NCBI GenBank assembly: GCA_964602595.1
Contig: CAZRRO010000003.1
Span: 310,001 to 374,000, forward strand
Source: CAIWAH01 sp964602595
Lineage (GTDB): Bacteria; Verrucomicrobiota; Verrucomicrobiia; Limisphaerales; UBA9464
DNA length: 64,000 nt
Direction: 5' to 3'
The position numbers and the translations under genes were made by a program. Positions within the stretch are counted from its first letter, which is position 1; every line of letters starts with the position of its first letter. The notes beneath the pieces are model-generated. The model worked only from the letters and a program-made list of their open reading frames with translations, was not told the DNA's origin and did not search any database. Of this stretch, positions 57,761 to 64,000 are shown piece by piece.

Positions 57761-58678
57761 ATGTCCCGCCGCGCCCTGCTCCTCCGCAATCCCGCCTCGG
57801 CGGGGGCCCAGGACCAGGCGGAACGGCTCGACCGTTTCACCCGGGCCCTGCGCGCCGGCGGCGTCGAGTCCGAGGTGCGGCTCACCGGGCACCCAGGCCA
57901 GGCGATGACCCTCGCGGCGGAACAGGCGGGCGCCTTCGACCTCGTGATCGCGGCCGGCGGCGACGGCACGGTCCACGAAGTCGCGAGCGGCCTCGTGGAG
58001 GCAGGCGCCGCGAAGCCGCTGGCCATCGCGCCGTTTGGCACGGGCAACGACATCGCGCAAATGGTCGGCCTGCCGGATGACCCCGCCGCCGTCCGGGCCA
58101 TCGTCCAGCCGACACCTGTGGCGCTGGACACGGTCGAGGTCACTTGGCGCGAAGGCGGAACCGAGCGACGCCGGCACGCGGTGCTATTCGGCGGGACGGC
58201 GTTTGCCAGCGAACTATTGCGGCGAACCACCCCGGAAGTTGTGCGGCTGTTCGGCCCCAAGCTGTGCTATTCCGTCGGCTTCTTCCGGGCGCTGGCGTCA
58301 TTCCGTCCGCCAACGCTGAAGGTCCGCACCGCCGCCGGCGAATGGACGCAGACCAACGGCGTGCTCGCCCTCGCCGGCAATGCGCCGCACGCCGGCGGAG
58401 GCATGATGCAGATCGGCCCCGGCGCCTCGCTGACCGACGGGCAATTGGAGTTTACGCTGGTCGAGGCAGTGGGGCGCCTGGAACTCGCGCTCCAGTTTGG
58501 CCGCCTGCTTCGCGGGACCCACGTCCGGCATCCCAAGGTCCGATTCTTCCGCGGGACTTGGATGGAGCTGGACGCCGACCCGCCGCAACCGCTGGCGATC
58601 GACGGCGAGGTCATCGGGATGACTCCGGCCCACTTCGAGGTGCGACCGCGGTCGCTGACGGTGCTGGGCAACCTTTGA
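57761..58678 (+). CDS. Diacylglycerol-kinase-family lipid kinase (YegS/BmrU-like)
   Basis: The 305-residue product begins LLLRNPASAGA, has the ATP-binding loop AAGGDGTVHEVASG (64-77), the second motif APFGTGNDIAQMVGLP (about 90-105), and the C-terminal beta-sandwich with MMQIGPGASLTDGQLEFTLV. Such enzymes phosphorylate diacylglycerol or related lipids, recycling membrane lipids. No membrane segment is present. It is divergent from the POT gene with a 149-base gap. Confidence 0.9.
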   Translation: MSRRALLLRNPASAGAQDQAERLDRFTRALRAGGVESEVRLTGHPGQAMTLAAEQAGAFDLVIAAGGDGTVHEVASGLVEAGAAKPLAIAPFGTGNDIAQMVGLPDDPAAVRAIVQPTPVALDTVEVTWREGGTERRRHAVLFGGTAFASELLRRTTPEVVRLFGPKLCYSVGFFRALASFRPPTLKVRTAAGEWTQTNGVLALAGNAPHAGGGMMQIGPGASLTDGQLEFTLVEAVGRLELALQFGRLLRGTHVRHPKVRFFRGTWMELDADPPQPLAIDGEVIGMTPAHFEVRPRSLTVLGNL

Positions 58679-58710
58679 GAACCCGGCTGGGGGCGGAGTT
58701 GGGCCGCAAT

Positions 58711-59742
58711 TCAGAAGTCGCGCCGGCGCAGGCGGTCCAACTGCTCCAACCCCGCCATGATCGTGTCGTGGGGCAGGCCGAAGTCGATCAGGCACGCGAT
58801 CTCGTCCACGCCGATGGCGGCGACGGCCTCGACCATCTTCGCGCAGGCTTCCACCGAACCCATCAGGCCGGTCTTCTGGTAATAACGCTCGAAGGCGTAT
58901 TCCAGCATGTCGTTCTTCTTCCGTTCCGACATGTCCTTCAGGCGCGCGTCACCGATCTGCCAGAGGTCTGCGCTGCTTTCGAGGTAACGCTTGAAGGGCT
59001 CGCGCACGGTCTGCTTCACCGTGGCTTCGTCCGTCCCAACGAACGTGTGCAGCATCAGCGTCACCTTGCCCGGGCCCGCGAAGCCCGCGGCGGCGCGGGC
59101 GGCGCGGTAGGCGGCGATCTTTGGGGCGAGCTCCTCGACCTTCTGGAAGAGCAGCGCGGTGAGCGCGTTGAAGCCCCAGCCGCCGGTCTCGCCGAACCGT
59201 TCCGCGCCACCGGAGCAGGTGAACCAGATGTTCAGCTCCGGCTGGACGGGCAGCGGGTGCACGGTCACCTCCGTCGCCTCGCCGTTGCCGTTGGTCACGG
59301 GAAACGGCTGGCCGGACCACATGCGGCGCACGTCGCGGATGCCGTCGAGCGTGAGCTGTTTGCGGTTGGCGTAGTTCTGCGGCGCCAGGGCGAAGTCGTT
59401 CGGGTTCCAACCGATGGCAAAGGACAGGTCCACGCGCCCGTTCGACAGGTTGTCCACGACCGCCCATTCCTCCGCCACACGGATCGGATGATGCAGCGGC
59501 ATCACCACGCTGCCGGCGCGGATGCGGATGCGCTGCGTGGTCTCGGCCAGCACGACCGCGGCGAGCGTCGGGTTCGGGAACAGGCCGCCGAACGCATGGA
59601 AATGCCGTTCGGGAATCCAGACCGCCTCGAAGCCGCGTTCATCGGCAAACCGGGTGGTGGCGCGGAACAGTTCAAACTTGCCGCGCTCGAACTCGGCGGA
59701 CTGGCTGGCGAAAAAGAGGAGGCTGAACGAGGGCCATTTCAT
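58711..59742 (-). CDS. Luciferase-like flavin monooxygenase, MupA/Atu3671 type
   Basis: The ATG at 59740-59742 (MKWPSFSLLFFASQS) gives 343 residues of a bacterial-luciferase TIM barrel: RFADERGFEAVWIPERHFHAF, FPNPTLAAVVLAETTQRIRI, AGSVVMPLHHPIRVAEEWAV and GRVDLSFAIGWNPNDF. This pattern is that of the MupA/Atu3671 (TIGR04020) group, most of whose members are domains inside PKS/NRPS assembly lines. Here it is a stand-alone gene with no biosynthetic neighbours. It probably uses reduced flavin and oxygen; the substrate is unknown. The stop lies 32 bases from the convergent lipid-kinase stop. Confidence 0.9.
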   Translation of the reverse strand: MKWPSFSLLFFASQSAEFERGKFELFRATTRFADERGFEAVWIPERHFHAFGGLFPNPTLAAVVLAETTQRIRIRAGSVVMPLHHPIRVAEEWAVVDNLSNGRVDLSFAIGWNPNDFALAPQNYANRKQLTLDGIRDVRRMWSGQPFPVTNGNGEATEVTVHPLPVQPELNIWFTCSGGAERFGETGGWGFNALTALLFQKVEELAPKIAAYRAARAAAGFAGPGKVTLMLHTFVGTDEATVKQTVREPFKRYLESSADLWQIGDARLKDMSERKKNDMLEYAFERYYQKTGLMGSVEACAKMVEAVAAIGVDEIACLIDFGLPHDTIMAGLEQLDRLRRRDF

Positions 59743-59813
59743 GGACGTCCCCGGGACGTTGAACCCGGCCCGCGGAAGTTGGAACCCGGAAACGGGCGTT
59801 TTCGCCGCCCGGG

Positions 59814-60623
59814 TTGGCAAACGGCTTGACCGGGCAGGGCGGGAACGCGGAGAACCGCGTCATCGACACGCCAAGTCCAGCCGCCGCCGCCCCCGATCCT
59901 GACCTGCCTCCCGGGCGGGCCGGGTTTGCGCCGACGCAATGGAGCGTGGTCCTCGCCGCGCGGAGCGATTCGGCCCGCCGGCGCGAGGCGCTCGAAACGC
60001 TGTGTGGCACCTATTGGCTACCGATTTACAGCTGCCTGCGCCGTCGGGGCAACGCGCCGGCCGACGCCGAGGACCTGACCCAGGGCTTTTTCACCCAGCT
60101 GCTCACCGGTGACTTCCTGGACCAACCTGATCCGGCCCGGGGCCGTTTCCGGGGATTCCTGATGTCCGCCCTGCGGCAGTTCCTGGCCGGCCAGGCTGAA
60201 CGCCAGGCGGCGCAGAAACGCGGCGGCGGCGTGCAGTTCCTCGATTGGACGACCGCGGAGGCCGAACGCGAGCTGGCCAACCACGGGCTGATCCAGCAGG
60301 ATCCGGGCGAGGCCTACGAAACCAGCTGGGCGATGGCCGTCATGGCCAAGGCCCTGCGCCGCTTGGAGGAGGAGCAACTCGCCGCGGGCAAGACGCGCCA
60401 GTTCGTGGTGCTGAAGCCCTACCTGAGCGCCACGCCGACCCGCGGCGACTACGACGCGGCCGCACAGGAACTCGGCACGAGCCGGACCAACGTCGCGGTG
60501 TGGGTCCACCGGCTGGGCCAGCGTTACGCGGAACTGGTGAAGCTGGAGATCGCCGCCACCGTTGGCGACCCCACGGAGGTGAAGGAAGAATTGCAGCACT
60601 TGGTCGCCGTGTTGCGTCGCTGA
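59814..60623 (+). CDS. ECF-type RNA polymerase sigma factor of the kinase-linked group
   Basis: The product (up to 269 residues) has a proline-rich N-terminus and then the region-2 pattern TQWSVVLAARSDSARRREAL, LCGTYWLPIYSCLRRRG, ADAEDLTQGFFTQLL, followed by a C-terminal region-4-like helix-turn-helix (YDAAAQELGTSRTNVAVWV). This group occurs in Verrucomicrobiota and Planctomycetes next to Ser/Thr kinases. The start is uncertain: the first codon here is a TTG, with TTG at 59826 as another option and no ATG before the domain. The kinase gene follows after 82 bases. Confidence 0.85.
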   Translation: MANGLTGQGGNAENRVIDTPSPAAAAPDPDLPPGRAGFAPTQWSVVLAARSDSARRREALETLCGTYWLPIYSCLRRRGNAPADAEDLTQGFFTQLLTGDFLDQPDPARGRFRGFLMSALRQFLAGQAERQAAQKRGGGVQFLDWTTAEAERELANHGLIQQDPGEAYETSWAMAVMAKALRRLEEEQLAAGKTRQFVVLKPYLSATPTRGDYDAAAQELGTSRTNVAVWVHRLGQRYAELVKLEIAATVGDPTEVKEELQHLVAVLRR

Positions 60624-60705
60624 CGCGGGCTCCGGGGAAAGATTCCGTGTAATTGGCGCCGGCGTTTCCCGTAATCCGGCGTGAAGGCCACCGCCGCGGG
60701 CGCAC

Positions 60706-63700
60706 ATGAACGATACCAAACATTTTCTCCGCACCAGCTTCGGCCAATGTCCCAAGTGCCGGAATGCCTCTTCGGTGGCGTTGGCCGGCGGCATCTGCCT
60801 GCGCTGCGCCGCGGAACGCATCCTCGCGCTCGAACTGGACGATTCCGCCGTCCTGGCGGCGGCCACGAAACCTTCGACGCCGGCGTTGCTCCCGGCCACC
60901 GCGCTGCCCATGCCGGACCGGGTGGGCCCCTACGACCTGATCGAGGAAATCGGGCACGGCGGGATGGGGCGCGTCTTCGCCGCCCGGCAGGCCGGTTTGG
61001 GCCGCATCGTGGCACTCAAGGTAATGGGTTTCGGGGCGGGTTCGGTGCCGGCCGAGCTGGAGCTGCGGTTCTTCCGGGAGGCCCAGACCGCGGCGCGCCT
61101 CCGGCATCCGGGCATCGTCAGCGTGCACGACTTCGGCCGGGCGGACGGGCTGGTCTATTTCTCGATGGACTACGTCGAGGGCGGCGACCTGGCCCAACGC
61201 CTCCGCGAACGCCCGCTCGCCCCGTGGGAAGCGGCCTCGCTCCTGCGGAAGCTGGCGCAGGCGCTGGCCTACGCGCACGCGGAGAACGTGCTGCACCGCG
61301 ACCTCAAACCCTCGAATATCCTGCTGGATGGCGACGAACCGCGCCTCGCGGACTTCGGCCTCGCCGCCCAGCTCGGGGCCGGCGGCGACCTCACCCGGGT
61401 CAGCGCGGTCATCGGCACGCCGCACTACCTCGCGCCGGAAGCCCTGCGGCACGGCAGCGGCGCCCTGTCGGTCGCGAGCGACCTTTACGCGCTGGGAGTG
61501 ATCCTCTTCGAACTGCTCACCGGTCGGACGCCGTTTGCCGGGGCCACGCCGGCGACGCTGCCCGCGTTGGTCGCGGCTTCGGAGCCGCCTTCACCCCGCC
61601 TGTTGGCCCCGGCAGTGCCGCGGGACCTGGAGACCATTTGCCTCAAGTGCCTCGAACGCGAACCCGCCCGGCGGTATTCCAGCGCGGCGGCGCTCGCGGA
61701 GGACGTGCGGCGGTTCCTCGACGGCGAACCCATCGTGGCCCGGCCCGCGGGTGCGGCGGAACGGCTGGTGCGCTGGTGCCGCCGGCGGCCGGCGTTGGCG
61801 GGCGTCTGGGTCCTGATGGCGGCTCTGGCAAGCGGTTCGACCGGGGCGGCGTTCTGGATCCGGTCGGAACGGGTCCGCGCCGAGGCGGCGCTCGACCGGA
61901 CGGTCCTCGCGGAGGCCGCCGGCCGCGAACGCCTGCGCGAAGCCCGGGTGGCCGAGGCCAAGGCGGTCCGGCGCAACTCCGTGCCGGGACGCCGCGGTCA
62001 GGCTTTGGCCGCCCTCGCCGAGGCCATGCGGATCCGACCCGACCCGGGCCTGCGGGACGAGGCGTTGGGAGCGCTCCTGTTGCCCGATTTGGAACGCGTC
62101 GCGCAGTGGGCGCCGCCCTTGGAGCGGCACGCCCAGTTCGTCCCGGCCCCGACGGGCGACCACGTCGCGACCGAGGTGCGCCGCAACGATGGATTCACCC
62201 GCGAACCCGCCCAACTGTGGCGCTGGGGCGGCACCCAACCGTTTGGCCGGGTGGCGCTGGCGGGCGCGGAGATCGTGGGTTCGCTGGTGTTCAGCCAGGA
62301 CGGCGCGTGGGTGATGGGCCGGTTCGACGACGCGACGTTGCGGCTCTGGCGGACGGGCGAAACGAATCCGGCCGTGACCGTCGAGCACCGGCCGCTGCCG
62401 GGCGGCGGCATCAATGTCGAGGGATTCAATACCGACTATGACTTCAACCCCGCCGGAGATCGTTTCGCCTTGGGTGTGTCCCCGCGGGGATTGTCGGTGC
62501 ACCGCACGACGGACGGCGAGGAACTGCTCCGCTGGGAAGGCGGGCAACTGTTCAACCGCGTCGCCTGGTCCCCAGACGGGCGACACCTCGCCGCGGCGCG
62601 GACGGCGCGGACGGACGTCCGGGAAGTTTCGCTCCTGCGGGCATCGGATCTCACGCTGGTCCATTCGTGGTCGGTCACCGCGGCGGTGAACGCGATGGCT
62701 TGGTCGGCGGATGGGCGGACGCTGGCGGCTACCCTGACCGACAACACGTTGGTCTTCCTCGACGTCGAGACGTTCCGCACGGTGGACCGGTTTGCGCTCA
62801 TCATCCGGGATCCCACGGAACTGACGTGGGTGGGCGGCGACCAGTTCGTGGCGGTCAGCGGCGGCTTCGGCCGGGTGGTGCTGGTGAATGCCGCGACGGG
62901 TCGGGAAGAAGTCCTGCTCGACGACTGCAGCCCCGCCTCGCTGCGGGCCGCGGCGACCGTGGGCGGAGGCAAGGAGTTCCGGCTCTCGTCGTTGCAGAAC
63001 GTGATGACCCGCTGGCAGGTGCGTTCGCCGGTGGGCTGGCGGCCATTGGCCCCAGGGCGGCCCAATGGCTACAGCGATGCGTTTGGCAACGGGTGCCTCG
63101 ATTTCACGCCCGACGGCCGCCGGGCGTTCAGCGGGCACGGCCGTTTTCTGATCGTGCGGGACATTGCCTCGGGCCGGCAGCTCGGCGAACTGGAATTGCC
63201 TGACCGGAAGGCAATGGATCTCTCTTCTGTCGCCGTGGCGGACGGTGGCCGGACGCTGTTGCATTGTTCCACGGTCGGTGGCTTGGCGGCGGTGCCGGTC
63301 ATTGACACCGCGGAGGGCCGGGTCCGCCTTGGTCCGCCGGTAACGCTCGACCCCGAGCCCGGCTTCGTGATCACCGACCACACTGCGGATGGCCGCCGCG
63401 TGGTGTTGGCCAACAGCGACACCGGCACGCTGAAGTTCCTCGCGGTGAATGGGACCAAGGTGCGGCAGCTCGCCCGCTGGTCCGCCGACGGGCTCTATTC
63501 CGCCGCGGTGAGTCCGGACGGCGAAACCCTGCTGGTGACCAGCGGCGGTGCCGGGGAAAATCCGGCCGCCCAGCGGATGCGGGTTCATCGGGCCGACGGT
63601 TCGACGGTCCGGGAGCTGCCCGGCGACGCCGCCGGGGAAGCCGCCTGGTCGGCCGCCGGCCGCTGGGCGCTGACCTCCAATGGCCGCAGCGGCAGCACGC

Positions 63701-64000
63701 TTTGGGACACGCGGGGCTGGCAGGCGGTTGCCCACCTCACCGGCGGCCTGGCCGGGAATGCGACCACCTTCGCGCTGGCGCCGGACGGCAGCTTGGCCGC
63801 GATCGCCAGCCAGACCGGCGTGCATTTGGTCGCCACCGCGGACGGGTCCCGCCTGGCCTCCTTCGAGGTGCCGGGCACTTCCGGGCTGGTCGCCGCCGTG
63901 CGGTTCCTGCCCGGCAGCCAGCGTTTTGGCGTGCTGTGGCGTGACGGGCGGTTGGACCTGTTCGATGTCGCGGCGCTGCGGGCAGGTTTGGCGCCCCTCG
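60706..64000 (+). CDS. Ser/Thr protein kinase with zinc ribbon and C-terminal WD40-like repeats, 3' truncated by window edge
   Basis: The ATG at 60706 opens a frame that stays open to the last base (1098 codons). A four-Cys zinc ribbon comes first (Cys15, Cys18, Cys31, Cys34). The kinase domain spans about 74-340: EIGHGGMGRVFAARQ, Lys105, HRDLKPSN (197-204), DFG (216-218), GTPHYLAPEA. One membrane segment lies at about 364-385. The outer part has repeated beta-propeller strands (AWSPDGRHLAAART, AWSADGRTLAATLTD, VSPDGETLLVTSGG), giving a sensor on the other side of the membrane. It is the likely partner of the ECF sigma factor upstream. Confidence 0.92.
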   Translation, partial: MNDTKHFLRTSFGQCPKCRNASSVALAGGICLRCAAERILALELDDSAVLAAATKPSTPALLPATALPMPDRVGPYDLIEEIGHGGMGRVFAARQAGLGRIVALKVMGFGAGSVPAELELRFFREAQTAARLRHPGIVSVHDFGRADGLVYFSMDYVEGGDLAQRLRERPLAPWEAASLLRKLAQALAYAHAENVLHRDLKPSNILLDGDEPRLADFGLAAQLGAGGDLTRVSAVIGTPHYLAPEALRHGSGALSVASDLYALGVILFELLTGRTPFAGATPATLPALVAASEPPSPRLLAPAVPRDLETICLKCLEREPARRYSSAAALAEDVRRFLDGEPIVARPAGAAERLVRWCRRRPALAGVWVLMAALASGSTGAAFWIRSERVRAEAALDRTVLAEAAGRERLREARVAEAKAVRRNSVPGRRGQALAALAEAMRIRPDPGLRDEALGALLLPDLERVAQWAPPLERHAQFVPAPTGDHVATEVRRNDGFTREPAQLWRWGGTQPFGRVALAGAEIVGSLVFSQDGAWVMGRFDDATLRLWRTGETNPAVTVEHRPLPGGGINVEGFNTDYDFNPAGDRFALGVSPRGLSVHRTTDGEELLRWEGGQLFNRVAWSPDGRHLAAARTARTDVREVSLLRASDLTLVHSWSVTAAVNAMAWSADGRTLAATLTDNTLVFLDVETFRTVDRFALIIRDPTELTWVGGDQFVAVSGGFGRVVLVNAATGREEVLLDDCSPASLRAAATVGGGKEFRLSSLQNVMTRWQVRSPVGWRPLAPGRPNGYSDAFGNGCLDFTPDGRRAFSGHGRFLIVRDIASGRQLGELELPDRKAMDLSSVAVADGGRTLLHCSTVGGLAAVPVIDTAEGRVRLGPPVTLDPEPGFVITDHTADGRRVVLANSDTGTLKFLAVNGTKVRQLARWSADGLYSAAVSPDGETLLVTSGGAGENPAAQRMRVHRADGSTVRELPGDAAGEAAWSAAGRWALTSNGRSGSTLWDTRGWQAVAHLTGGLAGNATTFALAPDGSLAAIASQTGVHLVATADGSRLASFEVPGTSGLVAAVRFLPGSQRFGVLWRDGRLDLFDVAALRAGLAPL

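Noticed and set aside
1..64000. tRNA, rRNA or insertion sequences
   Set aside because: No T-loop/acceptor pattern, rRNA signature or transposase was recognised by eye; a covariance-model scan would settle it.

Overview
The window reads as a GC-rich chromosome segment from a Verrucomicrobiota bacterium, most likely near Limisphaerales/Pedosphaera; this is inferred from gene content, with no 16S gene in view. Supporting traits are several PEP-CTERM/VPDSG-CTERM sorting tails, twin-arginine DUF1501 and Gfo/Idh/MocA proteins, two DUF1080 proteins, a fused TIM-barrel/beta-propeller protein, an ECF sigma factor next to a Ser/Thr kinase with beta-propeller repeats, and few Shine-Dalgarno sequences. 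No tRNA, rRNA, CRISPR array or insertion sequence was recognised.

Region 1 (1-24 kb) is almost wholly on the minus strand and looks like a general-stress and envelope island. It holds a Ca-type P-ATPase, an AI-2E-type permease, a DUF2934-like protein, Dps, a YqjD/YqjE/YqjK-like trio, a CBM48 protein, two DUF892 (YciE/YciF-type) ferritin-like proteins, a 1713-residue surface repeat protein, DUF3309, a PRC-barrel/BON protein, a DUF1269-type stress protein and a sensory block (CheB-CheR-PAS fusion, PAS histidine kinase, NarL-type regulator, REC-only regulator). Six of these transcription units carry the same upstream motif, GCCATGGGGTGT followed by a C-rich arm, 32 to 125 bases before the start codon. 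This is the strongest unexplained signal in the window.

Region 2 (24-38 kb) has an RtcB-type RNA ligase with a 49-codon gene downstream that has a textbook ribosome-binding site, a response regulator/Hpt pair, a dockerin-tailed secreted protein, a degenerate-ATPase/REC protein, a DUF2339 membrane protein, two sorting-tail proteins, a Gfo/Idh/MocA oxidoreductase and an outer-membrane barrel.

Region 3 (38-50 kb) holds Era, two tandem DUF1080 proteins, a SRPBCC protein and a lipoprotein. A minus-strand cluster follows: a GH84 O-GlcNAcase-type glycosidase, a membrane protein, a GNAT resembling the C-terminal domain of animal O-GlcNAcase, and a lone PTS EIIC permease. Two small membrane proteins (one frameshifted), a DUF1501 protein, a pyrimidine-nucleoside phosphorylase and a PEP-CTERM protein complete the region.

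Region 4 (50-64 kb) holds a DsbD-type reductase overlapping a VF530 gene, a 1045-residue TIM-barrel/propeller fusion beside a POT transporter, a DAG-kinase-family lipid kinase, a stand-alone luciferase-like monooxygenase, and an ECF sigma factor followed by a Ser/Thr kinase that runs off the right edge.
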